Below are positions 37,567-47,218 of a stretch of DNA of 64,000 nt, piece by piece. Source of the DNA: an uncultured Eubacteriales bacterium (GTDB lineage Bacteria > Bacillota > Clostridia > Peptostreptococcales > Anaerovoracaceae); NCBI GenBank assembly GCA_900315125.1, contig OMXT01000001.1, positions 1 through 64,000 of the forward strand, in the 5' to 3' direction. Under the pieces are notes generated by a model that ran no database searches, was not told the DNA's origin, and saw nothing but the letters and a program-made list of their open reading frames with translations. The position numbers were made by a program, and so were the translations under genes. Numbering within the stretch: the stretch's first letter is position 1; each line of letters starts with the position of its first letter.

Positions 37567-38586
37567 ATGAAAGCACTTGTATATAAAGGACCGGAAAAGG
37601 CGGAAGTCTGCGATGTGCCGCAGGCGACCCTGCTGCCCGGACAAGCAAGAATAAAGGTAAGTTACTGCGGCGTCTGCGGTTCGGATATCGGCATATATTC
37701 TGGAAAGCATCCAAGAGCGAAAGCTCCTCTAATTATGGGTCACGAATTCGTCGGTGTGATTGAGGAAACAATGGGAGAAACCGGCGGATTCAAACCAGGC
37801 GACCGGGTGGCAGCCTTCCCGCTGATTTCCTGCGGGAAGTGCCTCCCCTGCCGCACGGGACGCAGCCATATCTGTAATTCGCTGAAACTGATCGGAATAG
37901 ATCTGGACGGAGGAATGGCTCAGTACGTGAACTGCAGCAGCGATGTATTGTTTCTTCTGCCCGATAATGTAGATGACCGAATCTGCAGCATCATCGAGCC
38001 TCTTGCCGTAGCTGTCCACAGTGTTCACCGTTCTGGTTTTCGCCCCCTGGATACCTGCGCGGTCATCGGTGCTGGTCCGATCGGTCTTCTGGTTGGCATT
38101 GTGTTAAAGGACTCCGGGGCATCCAGAGTTATTATCTCGGACATATCGCAGCCCCGACTTGACCTGTGCCGGGAACTTGGATTTGAAACAGTAAACAGCA
38201 GGGAGCAGAGCCTGGCGGATTATGTAATGGAAGCAACGAGTGGAGACGGTGCGAACGTCGTCTATGAATGTTCCGGAGCAGCAGCCGGAGCAGCTGAAAT
38301 GACATATCCTGTATGCGCTGACGGCATGATAACACTTGTGGGTGTGCATAAGGAACCGAGACAGGTTGTTCTGGGCGATATGCATTTTCGGGAGCTGAAC
38401 ATGACGGCTACCCGGGTGTATACGAAAGAGGAGTTCGGGCAGACCGTCAGGTATACGCAAAAGCTGAAGCATGAGCTGGACAAAGTGATCACTCATGCGG
38501 TACCCCTTGAGGAAAGTGAACGGGTATTCGACATCATTGCAGATCCGGCGGAGAAGGCAATGAAAGTTGTTATTAAATGCAATTGA
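37567..38586 (+). CDS. Zinc-dependent medium-chain dehydrogenase (polyol/sugar-acid type)
   Basis: NAD(P)-dependent oxidoreductase of 339 residues. Catalytic zinc ligands appear in CGVCGSD and GHEFVG; the structural zinc loop CGKCLPCRTGRSHIC has all four cysteines; the Rossmann motif is VIGAGPIGLLVG. The family includes sorbitol, threonine, L-gulonate and L-idonate dehydrogenases. Paired with an SDR 14 bp downstream, it may epimerise or oxidise a sugar acid by way of a keto intermediate before dehydration by the genes upstream. Confidence 0.9.
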   Translation: MKALVYKGPEKAEVCDVPQATLLPGQARIKVSYCGVCGSDIGIYSGKHPRAKAPLIMGHEFVGVIEETMGETGGFKPGDRVAAFPLISCGKCLPCRTGRSHICNSLKLIGIDLDGGMAQYVNCSSDVLFLLPDNVDDRICSIIEPLAVAVHSVHRSGFRPLDTCAVIGAGPIGLLVGIVLKDSGASRVIISDISQPRLDLCRELGFETVNSREQSLADYVMEATSGDGANVVYECSGAAAGAAEMTYPVCADGMITLVGVHKEPRQVVLGDMHFRELNMTATRVYTKEEFGQTVRYTQKLKHELDKVITHAVPLEESERVFDIIADPAEKAMKVVIKCN

Positions 38587-38600
38587 GGAGGACTGTAATT

Positions 38601-39365
38601 ATGGATCTGTTTGACATCAGCGGCAGCAGAGTGATCGTGACCGGCGGAAGCCGGGGACTGGGCAAAGGCATGGCAGAGGGATTCCTGGAAGCGGGCTGCC
38701 ATGTTGTGATATTCGGAAGCTCGGACAAAGTGGCGGATGCAGAGCGGGAATTCCGCGGCTGCGGCTATGACTGTACAGGGATCCGGGTGGATCTGAGAAA
38801 GGAAGAGGAACGCGTCTGGGCTTATAAACAGGCGACTGATATTCTCGGCGGTCTTGATGTGCTGGTAAACTGCGCCGGGATCCAGCGGCGCCATCCTGCA
38901 GAAGAATTCCCGCTTAATGACTGGGAGGATATTCTGCAGGTGAACCTGACGGCGGCATTTCGGCTCAGCCAGATGGCAGCAAAAACATATCTGGCAAAAG
39001 ATAAGCCATATGGTAAGATCATCAATATAGCGTCCATGCTCAGTTTCTTCGGCGGATATACTGTGCCTGCCTATGCAGCCTCTAAGGGCGGCATGGCTCA
39101 GATGACCAAGGCATTCTGCAATGAGCTGGCCGGCAGGGGAATCAACGTGAATGCCCTGGCCCCGGGATACATGGCAACGGAACTGAACACAGCGCTGATG
39201 GATCCGGAGAATCCGCGGTACCAGACTATTACAGACCGGATCCCGACTCATCGCTGGGGAACCGGAGACGATATGAAAGGCGCGGTGATTTTCCTTGCTT
39301 CTCATGCGTCGGATTATATCAATGGGGCAGTCATTCCGGTAGACGGCGGGTATCTGGTCAGATAG
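38601..39365 (+). CDS. Short-chain dehydrogenase (gluconate 5-dehydrogenase / KduD-like)
   Basis: A 254-residue classical SDR with the cofactor motif VTGGSRGLGKGMAEG, NCAGIQRRHP, and the catalytic Ser-Tyr-Lys in IASMLSFFGGYTVPAYAASKGG. Sequence and context fit keto-sugar-acid reductases such as gluconate 5-dehydrogenase, 2-deoxygluconate 3-dehydrogenase or KduD. GAGGAGG precedes the ATG at 38601; an in-frame start at 38577 overlaps the upstream gene without a site. No terminator is seen before the insertion element. Confidence 0.9.
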   Translation: MDLFDISGSRVIVTGGSRGLGKGMAEGFLEAGCHVVIFGSSDKVADAEREFRGCGYDCTGIRVDLRKEEERVWAYKQATDILGGLDVLVNCAGIQRRHPAEEFPLNDWEDILQVNLTAAFRLSQMAAKTYLAKDKPYGKIINIASMLSFFGGYTVPAYAASKGGMAQMTKAFCNELAGRGINVNALAPGYMATELNTALMDPENPRYQTITDRIPTHRWGTGDDMKGAVIFLASHASDYINGAVIPVDGGYLVR

Positions 39366-39428
39366 TAATTTTATCTACGGGTATCTTCTATTAGGGAAAT
39401 CATTTATCAATCTGCCCTCCCGTTAGTT

Positions 39429-41196
39429 TATACCAAGGTGTTGGTATAGGCTAAGAACCATATGCCCTGTAACTGTTGCAATTAGATGGTTTTGAGCGAA
39501 TAGTAATCATAGTTTTAGCTTCAAATCACTTGATTTTCAGTTCAATACATGGTATAATTATACCAAGGAGGACAGCTATGAAAGTCAAAATTGACGCACC
39601 CTGGATCACGGAGAAAATCCGTTGCCAGAATGGCTATGTTTACATCGACAGACCGTTCTGGAATGCCGAAAAGAAACAAGCGGGTCATAAACGCCAATAT
39701 ATCGGGAAACTTGACGGCGACAAATTTCTGCCAAACAAGACTTTCCGTATGCTTCAGGCGGCTGCTGAGCAGAAACCAGGGAAACGAGGCCCGGTACCTG
39801 CGGAAGAATGCCTTCGTACTTTTTACGGAGCGACCTATCTCCTGTCAGAGATCGCTGACAGAACCGGAATCTCCGCTGATTTGAAATCCTGTTTTCCGGT
39901 TTTCCATAAGGAACTGCTTTCCATGGCATTTTATCTTGTGCTTGAGGAAGGCCAGCCGATGTACCGCTTCCATAAATGGAGCCATACTCATTGGCATCCC
40001 TGCGGTACAGATATCCCTTCACAACGGAGCAGCGATCTCTTTGGCGCGATCCTCGAGGAACAGAAAATGGATTACTTCCGCAGGCAGGCTGCCCGGCGCT
40101 GCGAGAAGGAATACCTGGCCTTTGACACGACCTCGATCTCTTCGTATTCCACACTGATCAAGCAGGCGAAATACGGCAGGAACAAGGAAGGCGACCACCT
40201 TCCGCAGATCAATCTGGCGCTGCTTTATGGAGAAGATTCCAGACTTCCGGTGTATTATCGCAAGCTTCCGGGAAATATCACCGATGTCACAACGGTTGAG
40301 AACCTCATCAAGGATGTTGATTTCCTCGATCTTGTCAAGCTCTGTCTGGTCATGGACCGGGGGTTTTACAGCGAGAAGAACATCAACGGTCTGTACAAAC
40401 ATCATCATAAGTTCCTGATCGGCGCAAGACTTTCATTGAAGCTGATCAGCAGTCATCTGGATCAGATCCGGGATGACTTCGTAACAAGGGCAAACTACAA
40501 TTCTGAGCTTCATCTGTATGTGCGCAGCTTTACTGATGAATGGGATTACACCGAAGAAAAGCCGCGTCTGGGTACGGTCGTAGAAGCGAAACGACGCATC
40601 TATGTCCATATCTATTACAACGATCAGAAGGCAGCCGATGACAAGGACCGCTTTAATCATCTGCTCGATCAATACGAGGAAGAGCTGCGCAGCGGCAAAC
40701 GTAAGCCAGAGCATGAAAAGGACTATGCCAAATATTTTGAGCTTCACGAGACACCAGTGCGCGGTCTTAAGATTTCCTACAAGGAAGATGCGATCCGGAA
40801 AGCGGAGCGCAACTACGGTTACTTCGCGTTGATTTCCAACGGAGTCAAAGACCCTGTGGATGCGTTGCGAATCTATCGGGCAAAGGACCTCATCGAAAAG
40901 TCATTTGGAAATCTCAAGGAACGCCTGAGTATGCGACGCATGTCAGTTGCTTCCGAAGAGAACTTCGAAGGCAAGCTGTTTGTGCAGTTCGTTGCCTTAG
41001 AACTGCTTTCATACATCAAGAAGCAGATGGATGATAACAATTTGTTCAAGAACTACACGATGCAGTCACTGCTCGATGAACTCGATGTAATCGAGTATTA
41101 TCAGCAGCCGGGAAAAGAATATCACCTTTCTGAGATCACTGCAAAACAGCGTAAAATATATGAGCTGATGAACATTGATGTCCCAACCTAGGTATA
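39429..41196 (+). mobile_element. Insertion sequence, probably IS1634-like
   Basis: A transposase gene is flanked by short imperfect inverted ends: TATACCAAGGTGTTGG at 39429 and, on the other strand, TATACCTAGGTTGG ending at 41196. A further TATACCAAGG copy at 39561 next to a GGTATAATTATACC palindrome makes the exact left end uncertain. No convincing target duplication was found. The element stands at the junction between GC-richer DNA on its left and the AT-richer uronate island on its right. Confidence 0.75.
39578..41191 (+). CDS. Transposase, DDE type, IS1634/IS4-like
   Basis: An intact 537-residue transposase from the ATG at 39578 (AAGGAGG site). DDE-type segments are visible: LAFDTTSISSYS (first Asp), LVMDRGFYSEKNI (second Asp, with the DRGFYS signature) and, near the C-terminus, YRAKDLIEKSFGNLKERL (the Y-E-K-type catalytic Glu region). 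The frame is uninterrupted, so the element may still be active or only recently arrived. An in-frame start at 39476 is less likely. Confidence 0.9.
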   Translation: MKVKIDAPWITEKIRCQNGYVYIDRPFWNAEKKQAGHKRQYIGKLDGDKFLPNKTFRMLQAAAEQKPGKRGPVPAEECLRTFYGATYLLSEIADRTGISADLKSCFPVFHKELLSMAFYLVLEEGQPMYRFHKWSHTHWHPCGTDIPSQRSSDLFGAILEEQKMDYFRRQAARRCEKEYLAFDTTSISSYSTLIKQAKYGRNKEGDHLPQINLALLYGEDSRLPVYYRKLPGNITDVTTVENLIKDVDFLDLVKLCLVMDRGFYSEKNINGLYKHHHKFLIGARLSLKLISSHLDQIRDDFVTRANYNSELHLYVRSFTDEWDYTEEKPRLGTVVEAKRRIYVHIYYNDQKAADDKDRFNHLLDQYEEELRSGKRKPEHEKDYAKYFELHETPVRGLKISYKEDAIRKAERNYGYFALISNGVKDPVDALRIYRAKDLIEKSFGNLKERLSMRRMSVASEENFEGKLFVQFVALELLSYIKKQMDDNNLFKNYTMQSLLDELDVIEYYQQPGKEYHLSEITAKQRKIYELMNIDVPT

Positions 41197-41490
41197 ATTT
41201 GACGGGACTTCAGGTTATCAATGGAACTATTTAAGAAAGTTTAGGCAGTATCTTCCACAAACATGTGTGTTTCTTGTTATGTGAATTCACGTATATGAAC
41301 AGTTCAGATGATTAGGAGTGTAGTGCTACGTCAACAAACAAAAATAAACCAAGGTAAATCAGGAGCCTAATCCCAAGGAGCGCAGTCATATTAAAATGAA
41401 TTACTGGATGATCATGAGCTTCTCATGCACAGACAGAAATGAGTGCTATTACTATCGTTGATTCTGGCCTAGAAATTAGGTACTGTTAAA
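41197..41490. other. Non-coding gap between the IS and the LacI-type regulator
   Basis: About 294 bp with no open frame that I would support and no clear terminator or repeat. It could hold remnants of DNA disrupted by the insertion, but I recognise none. Confidence 0.4.
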
Positions 41491-42525
41491 TCAGGGCTTT
41501 CTGAAGTCTGTTGTGCCGCGTTCTACGAGCTTACATGATACCATGGTTTTTCCTGGAGCCTTCTGGCCATCTAAAATCTGCATAAGCGCATTTACTATGT
41601 CAATGCAAAGTATTTCGCACATATTGTCGATAGTAGTGAGCTCTGGTTCGCAACTAATAGAAAGGACAGAGTTATTGCAACCGATTAGCGAGACTTGCTC
41701 GGGTATTTGAATTTTAAGTTCCTGGAGACATTTCAAGGCTCCGATTGCAAGTTCGTCATCACACGCTAAAATGGCATCAGGCTGTGCGCTGCTATCTTCG
41801 AAGAATGGTTTGATATCGTCTTTTACATAGCGGATTGTGTTTCTTGAGCGTACAAACAATGCGTTTTCGATAGAGACGCCCGAGTCGTTTAGAGCACGCA
41901 CAAAACCATTATACTTATGTGTTTCAGAGTAAGTACGCTCTCTGTACAGGAACATAATACGTTTCCGTCCACTTGAAAGTAGAAGAGAAGTAGCGTCATA
42001 AAATGCATTCTCATCTTCAGATAATACGCCATATATATTATCGTCATCAAGGTATCCGTTTTGAAGCATGACAGGAATCCTTCGAGCTGTTTCACGGATG
42101 TATTCATTTTTTTTATTACTGCTCTCTATATAGTGTGAGCCAACCATAATTACAGCTGCAACCTTACGGGCTTCCATAGCGCGTATACTTTTAACTTGCT
42201 GCTCGTAGTTATAACCAGTACAGTGAAGGACTGTATCAAAATTGTTTTTTCTTAATTCTCTTTCAAGAAAAGAAACTGATGCTGCAAGATAAATATCAGA
42301 CACATCGGCGCAAAGGATTCCGATTGTTTTCATAGATCCCAGCCCAAGTCCTCTTGCGAATACATTTGGTTCGTAGTTGCTTTCAGAAATTATTCGCAGA
42401 ACACGGTCCCTGGTATCGGGGCTAACCTTTGAACTGCCATTTAATACTCTTGATACCGTTGCGATGGAAACACCAGCTAGCTTAGATATGTCATATATTG
42501 TTGTTTGTTTCTTATTATCGCCCAT
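41491..42525 (-). CDS. LacI-family transcriptional regulator of the uronate island
   Basis: A 344-residue DNA-binding repressor. The N-terminal HTH is TTIYDISKLAGVSIATVSRVLNG with the hinge following; the rest is a periplasmic-binding-protein-like sugar sensor (IGILCADVSDIYLA, AILACDDELAIGALKCL). It is divergent from the uronate genes. Start at 42525 has GAGGT upstream; an in-frame ATG at 42588 does not. LacI-type palindromes lie between it and uxaB and again before uxaC, so it probably represses both transcription units until a uronate or pathway intermediate binds. Confidence 0.93.
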   Translation of the reverse strand: MGDNKKQTTIYDISKLAGVSIATVSRVLNGSSKVSPDTRDRVLRIISESNYEPNVFARGLGLGSMKTIGILCADVSDIYLAASVSFLERELRKNNFDTVLHCTGYNYEQQVKSIRAMEARKVAAVIMVGSHYIESSNKKNEYIRETARRIPVMLQNGYLDDDNIYGVLSEDENAFYDATSLLLSSGRKRIMFLYRERTYSETHKYNGFVRALNDSGVSIENALFVRSRNTIRYVKDDIKPFFEDSSAQPDAILACDDELAIGALKCLQELKIQIPEQVSLIGCNNSVLSISCEPELTTIDNMCEILCIDIVNALMQILDGQKAPGKTMVSCKLVERGTTDFRKP

Positions 42526-42713
42526 GTTATTTACCTCTAAAGGATCTTTTGTATGCTTAATTTTACTGCAGCCAGCTCGAAACCGCAAGTTATAACGTCT
42601 TTAGATGACTAGATTATTCAAAAAGGAATTACTGAATTATTGAAGTCATACACGCATATGCGAAAATGCCAAAGAATAGTCAGGAATATGCATAGTGTAT
42701 AAATAATAGCTGA

Positions 42714-42727
42714 TGTAAAAGCTTACA
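42714..42727. promoter_or_regulatory. LacI-type operator 1
   Basis: TGTAAAAGCTTACA: TGTAA and TTACA arms, in the divergent region between the repressor gene and uxaB. Confidence 0.65.
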
Positions 42728-42807
42728 ATTAGGTTGCAATAATGTACATCGACAATGCTTAATGTTAGATTTTGATTACATTTGCGAGAGAAAATTTGCG
42801 AAAATCA

Positions 42808-42836
42808 TTGACTTTAAAAGCGCTAAAGATTATAGT
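42808..42836 (+). promoter_or_regulatory. Promoter of uxaB-uxaA
   Basis: TTGACT, 17-bp spacer and TATAGT form a good housekeeping promoter, with the operator at 42842 overlapping the expected start of transcription. Confidence 0.8.
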
Positions 42837-42841
42837 GAAAA

Positions 42842-42855
42842 TGTAAGCGGTTACA
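42842..42855. promoter_or_regulatory. LacI-type operator 2 (also matches a CcpA cre site)
   Basis: TGTAAGCGGTTACA sits directly after the -10 box. It fits the catabolite-response element consensus TGWAANCGNTNWCA at every position, so either the local repressor, CcpA or both could bind. Confidence 0.75.
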
Positions 42856-42870
42856 TAATTGGAGGGATTT

Positions 42871-44202
42871 ATGAGTAAAGTGATCAAAATAGTTCAGTTT
42901 GGTGAAGGACGTTTTCTGAGGGCTTTTGCGGATGTATTTTTTGAGGAAGTCAGCCAATCTGTGAATGACACACTTAAAGTTGTTATGATTTCTCCTCGTG
43001 GTCGAAAATCAGAGGGTGTTGTTAAAGAGTTCCGGGAACAAGAATGCCGATATACAGTATGTATACAAGGCTTGCGGAATGGAAAATATGTTGAAGAATT
43101 TCGTGTGGTTAATTGCATAGAGAACTTATTGGATCCTGTTCGAGAATATGATCGTTATATACATGAATCAGAGGATCCGGATTTAGAATTAATTCTTTCG
43201 AATACCACTGAAAACGGAATACGATATGATCCGGAAGATAGAATGAATGATATGCCGCAAAAAAGTTATCCAGCCAAGCTTACAGCTTTCCTCTATCATC
43301 GATTTTGCACGTTTGAAGGAGATCCAAACAAGGCGCCGATAATATTGGCAAGCGAATTAATTGACAACAATGCTGAACTTTTAAAGAAAATAGTGAAAAA
43401 GTATTGTGCGGACTGGAATCTTCCTCCTGATTATTTAAAATGGTTGGATGCGTGTTCGTTTTGCAGCTCATTGGTGGATAGAATTGTCGTTGGGTATCCG
43501 GATAATCCGGAACAGTATTTTGATAAAATGGGGTATCAGGATCGTTTTTTGGATGTTGCTGAACCGTTTTCATTATGGGCAATAAAGGATAATGATAAAC
43601 GGCTGAAAGGACTTTTTCCTTGGGATTGCTTAAATTTACCGGTAGTGTTTACGGACGAATTGCAAGCATATACGGAAAGAAAGGTTGGTATATTAAATGC
43701 TTCTCACATATTGATTGCGCATGTCGGTATTCAATTGGGGTACTCGCTTGTTAGAGAGGCAATTGAAGATAATGAAGTGAAGAAATATATCTTGAGATAT
43801 ATGTATACGGAAGTAATACCTTTCTTGTCATTAGATGAGTCTGAGACTACGCAATTTGCGATGGAAACGATAGAACGTTTTTCAAATCCATACATTGATC
43901 ATAAACTAAGTGAAATTGCAAAGAATAGTCTGTTGAAGTGGAAAATCAGATGTTGGCCTCGAGTAATTAAATATCATCAGCAGTTTGGAAGAGTCCCGGA
44001 GTATGCGGCATTTGGTTTTGCGTCCATGCTAAGGAATCTAGACGAGCCAGGGAATAGTAAATGGGTAAAAGTTGATCCGATAAGCGATGATGCTCTGGAA
44101 AAAGAATTTATTGAACTAACGAAATTATATGGTGAATTGATTGAAAAGAAAGGAATGAAACAGGCGTTAGAAGTCTTGCTGGAAAAAAATGAAGTACATT
44201 AA
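42871..44202 (+). CDS. uxaB: Tagaturonate reductase (altronate oxidoreductase)
   Basis: NADH-dependent reduction of D-tagaturonate to D-altronate in galacturonate breakdown. The 443-residue protein is of the mannitol dehydrogenase family, with IVQFGEGRFLRAF at the N-terminus, SNTTENGIRYDPEDR, ASELIDNNAELL, SLVDRIVVGYP and the catalytic ERKVGILNASH. The block order follows E. coli UxaB rather than UxuB. ATG at 42871 after GGAGGG; a TTG at 42859 is in frame but unlikely. First gene of the uronate island; overlaps uxaA by 14 bp. Confidence 0.9.
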   Translation: MSKVIKIVQFGEGRFLRAFADVFFEEVSQSVNDTLKVVMISPRGRKSEGVVKEFREQECRYTVCIQGLRNGKYVEEFRVVNCIENLLDPVREYDRYIHESEDPDLELILSNTTENGIRYDPEDRMNDMPQKSYPAKLTAFLYHRFCTFEGDPNKAPIILASELIDNNAELLKKIVKKYCADWNLPPDYLKWLDACSFCSSLVDRIVVGYPDNPEQYFDKMGYQDRFLDVAEPFSLWAIKDNDKRLKGLFPWDCLNLPVVFTDELQAYTERKVGILNASHILIAHVGIQLGYSLVREAIEDNEVKKYILRYMYTEVIPFLSLDESETTQFAMETIERFSNPYIDHKLSEIAKNSLLKWKIRCWPRVIKYHQQFGRVPEYAAFGFASMLRNLDEPGNSKWVKVDPISDDALEKEFIELTKLYGELIEKKGMKQALEVLLEKNEVH

Positions 44203-45655
44203 GATTAACGAAAAAGATAACGTTGCAATAGTTGTTTGTGCTCCAAATGGTGAGACCCATATACCTAATGGTCACAAGATTGCACTGCGAGATATAGCTG
44301 AGGGTGAAAATGTTATTAAATATGGTCATAGCATAGGTGTTGCGACTAAGCAGATTGTAAAAGGTGATCATGTACATGTCCATAATTTAAAATCTACCAT
44401 AGATGGAAAAGAAACCTTCGATTACAAAAAAGAACGGAATCCATTGATAAAAAAGGAAAATACACAATATTTCTCTGGCTATTCACGACGGGTTGGATTA
44501 GCTGGGACTAGAAATGAAATCTGGATTTTACCGACTGTGGGATGCGTTTCTGGAGTTGCGGAGAAGATTGCCAGCCTCGCTGTTAGGAAAATATTGCCTA
44601 AAAAGAATATTGATGCAATCCGTTGCTTTAAGCACTCATATGGCTGTTCGCAATTAAGCGATGATCGCGACCGTACTGAAAAAATATTAGGGGATTTGGC
44701 GATACATCCGAATGTTGGCGGTGCATTGATTGTCGGTTTAGGATGTGAAAATAGCGGTATCGAGAAAATAAAAGAACAAATACCCGCGGAGTATTTATAT
44801 AAGGTGCGCTTTATAAAACTTCAGGATTGTGTAGATGAATTGGAAGAGGGATTAGGTTATGTGAGAGAATTGGCGATTCAAGCCGATTCTTGCACAAGGA
44901 GCCTAATACCTGTAAATGAACTTACGATAGGGTTGAAATGCGGGGGATCAGATGGATACTCGGGTTTGACAGCGAATCCTCTTATTGGAGTTTGCACGGA
45001 TAAGCATGTCTCTACAGGTGGTAGGGCGATTTTGACTGAGATTCCAGAGATGTTCGGTGCGGAAGAAATCTTGTTAAAACGGTGCGATTTAAGAGAAACA
45101 TTTGATAAAGTTATGAAGACGCTGTACGAATTTAAACAGTACTATATCTCGCATGGGGAGAAGCCATACGAAAATCCTTCCCCGGGAAATAAAGAAGGGG
45201 GGATAACGACTTTGGAGGAGAAGTCGCTGGGGTGCATTAAAAAAGGAGGAACTTCTAGCATAGTTGATGTATTAGACTATGGACAGAGAATAAGTAAGAG
45301 CGGTCTCAACATACTCAGTGCTCCAGGGAATGATCTGGTGTCAACAACAGCTCTTGCAGCAAGTGGTGCGCAGATCATATGCTTCTCTACAGGCAGAGGG
45401 ACTCCTTTTGGAGGTCCGGTACCAACCATAAAAATAAGCAGCAACACTGATTTAAAAAATAGAAGAGGCAATTGGATAGATTATGATGCAGGGTCACTAA
45501 TTAAGTTAGATAAAGAAAAATATAGGGATTCCTTGGATGCTTCTGGCGATGAACTCTATTCATTGATTCTTGAAGTCGCCTCAGGAAGAAGGACACTGGC
45601 AGAGCGTAACGAATATGCAGACATAGCTATATGGAAAACGGGTGTAACTTTATAA
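44189..45655 (+). CDS. uxaA: Altronate dehydratase
   Basis: Converts D-altronate to 2-keto-3-deoxygluconate (KDG). It has 488 residues with an N-terminal SAF domain (ending around KGDHVHVHNL) and a catalytic domain with CFKHSYGCSQLSDDRDR, GLKCGGSDGYSGLTANP, GGITTLEEKSLGCIKKGG and FSTGRGTPFGG. Its start lies inside uxaB, so the two are translated together. It is clearly AT-richer than its paralogue at 32004, which supports separate origins. Confidence 0.92.
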   Translation: MKYIKINEKDNVAIVVCAPNGETHIPNGHKIALRDIAEGENVIKYGHSIGVATKQIVKGDHVHVHNLKSTIDGKETFDYKKERNPLIKKENTQYFSGYSRRVGLAGTRNEIWILPTVGCVSGVAEKIASLAVRKILPKKNIDAIRCFKHSYGCSQLSDDRDRTEKILGDLAIHPNVGGALIVGLGCENSGIEKIKEQIPAEYLYKVRFIKLQDCVDELEEGLGYVRELAIQADSCTRSLIPVNELTIGLKCGGSDGYSGLTANPLIGVCTDKHVSTGGRAILTEIPEMFGAEEILLKRCDLRETFDKVMKTLYEFKQYYISHGEKPYENPSPGNKEGGITTLEEKSLGCIKKGGTSSIVDVLDYGQRISKSGLNILSAPGNDLVSTTALAASGAQIICFSTGRGTPFGGPVPTIKISSNTDLKNRRGNWIDYDAGSLIKLDKEKYRDSLDASGDELYSLILEVASGRRTLAERNEYADIAIWKTGVTL

Positions 45656-45676
45656 CTTGCTAAAACGAAATCTATA

Positions 45677-45690
45677 TGTAAACGTTTACA
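45677..45690. promoter_or_regulatory. LacI-type operator 3
   Basis: TGTAAACGTTTACA is a perfect 14-bp palindrome with a central CG, the classic LacI-family form, upstream of the uxaC promoter. Confidence 0.8.
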
Positions 45691-45729
45691 AAAAATATCG
45701 AATTAATCAGACAAAGATGAGTTAATTAG

Positions 45730-45758
45730 TTGACATAGCGTGATAATAATTGTAATAT
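45730..45758 (+). promoter_or_regulatory. Promoter of the uxaC operon
   Basis: TTGACA, 17-bp spacer and TAATAT, with TG just before the -10. Operators lie on both sides (45677 and 45773), so a repressor could loop the DNA. Confidence 0.8.
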
Positions 45759-45772
45759 TATAAATAATTAAA

Positions 45773-45786
45773 TGTAAGCACTTACA
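45773..45786. promoter_or_regulatory. LacI-type operator 4
   Basis: TGTAAGCACTTACA lies in the expected first transcribed bases of the uxaC operon, a position suited to repression. Confidence 0.75.
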
Positions 45787-45799
45787 AAATGGAGACGAA

Positions 45800-47218
45800 A
45801 TGTTTAATAATAATGATTACATGCTCGGTAATAAAACAGCTAAATACTTATATCATAGATATTGTGAGAATTTACCGATTATTGACTACCATTGTCACGT
45901 AAGTCCAAGAGAGATTTGCGAAGACACGGAATTTGAGAATATTACTCAGGTTTGGTTGTATCATGACCATTATAAATGGAGGATTATGCGAGCTTGTGGG
46001 GTTGATGAACGATATATTACGGGTAATGCCACGGATTACGAAAAGTTTTTAAAATATGCTGAGGCATTGGAGATGGCTATCGGAAATCCGGTGTATATTT
46101 GGAGTCATATGGAGCTTGAAAAGTACTTTGGAGTTAAAGAACCTCTTAATCCAAGAACAGCAGATAGTATATGGCATAAATGTAACGCGATTATTAGAGA
46201 TGAACACTTGTCTGCCAGAAAAATTATTCGTGACTCGGATGTGGAGCTCATCTGTACTACTGACGATCCTTGCGATGATTTGAGATGGCACAGAGAAATA
46301 GAACAAGATCGCGACTTTCATACGCGGGTTATACCAACTTGGAGGCCTGACCGTTTTTTGAATATCGAGAATAATCAATTCTCAGATGCTGTTAAGGAAT
46401 TGGAAGGTGTCAGTGGAAAAGAAATTAATAGTTATAATGATTTTATTCATGCATTGCAGGAAAGAATGCGTTTCTTTAATTCAAATGGCACATGCATAGC
46501 GGACCACGGTATTGATACGGTTCCATTTCGAAAAATTTCAAATGAGGAAGTTAATACGATATTTAAGAAAAGGTTACGCGGACAGCCTGTGAACGGAGAG
46601 GAAGCTGAAGCGTATAAAACACAGTTACTGATTTCTTTAGCAGAAAGCTACAATGAATTTGATTGGGCGATGCAGATTCATTATGGATGTGAGAGGAATG
46701 TCAACACTCGCATGTATCGTAAACTAGGACCTGATACAGGATATGATGTGATATTGGATGAAAATAACGGAAGAAAACTGACGGCTCTCCTTGATCAAAT
46801 TGAACAAACGAGCAAATTGCCTAGGATAATTCTGTATTCTCTGAACCCGGCGGACGATGCTCTTATTGATAGTATTATTGGGGCATTTCAAAATGGTACA
46901 ACAGGTACATTGATGCAGCACGGATCTGCATGGTGGTTTAACGATAATAAAGTTGGAATTGAGCATATGCTTGATTCACTAGCGGCTAGGGGCGTTTTAG
47001 GTGAGTTTATTGGAATGCTCACTGATTCGCGAAGTTTTTTATCTTACACGCGACATGATTATTTTAGAAGACTCTTGTGCAATCGTGTTGGAAAATGGGT
47101 TGAGGATGGATCATATCCTTACGACGAAGAGAGTTTGAAAGAGATAGTCGTAGGAATTTCGTATAGTAATGCAAAAAAATATTTTGGATTTGAAGGGGGT
47201 GCAACCGTTGGATCATGA
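45800..47218 (+). CDS. uxaC: Uronate isomerase (glucuronate/galacturonate isomerase)
   Basis: First step for both uronates: glucuronate to fructuronate and galacturonate to tagaturonate. Its 472 residues have the metal-ligand start [14 protein letters not shown], later [27 protein letters not shown] and [20 protein letters not shown] near the end. GGAGA ribosome site before ATG. It leads an operon that runs to kdgK. The 3' end overlaps the ABC ATPase gene. Confidence 0.96.
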   Translation: MFNNNDYMLGNKTAKYLYHRYCENLPIIDYHCHVSPREICEDTEFENITQVWLYHDHYKWRIMRACGVDERYITGNATDYEKFLKYAEALEMAIGNPVYIWSHMELEKYFGVKEPLNPRTADSIWHKCNAIIRDEHLSARKIIRDSDVELICTTDDPCDDLRWHREIEQDRDFHTRVIPTWRPDRFLNIENNQFSDAVKELEGVSGKEINSYNDFIHALQERMRFFNSNGTCIADHGIDTVPFRKISNEEVNTIFKKRLRGQPVNGEEAEAYKTQLLISLAESYNEFDWAMQIHYGCERNVNTRMYRKLGPDTGYDVILDENNGRKLTALLDQIEQTSKLPRIILYSLNPADDALIDSIIGAFQNGTTGTLMQHGSAWWFNDNKVGIEHMLDSLAARGVLGEFIGMLTDSRSFLSYTRHDYFRRLLCNRVGKWVEDGSYPYDEESLKEIVVGISYSNAKKYFGFEGGATVGS

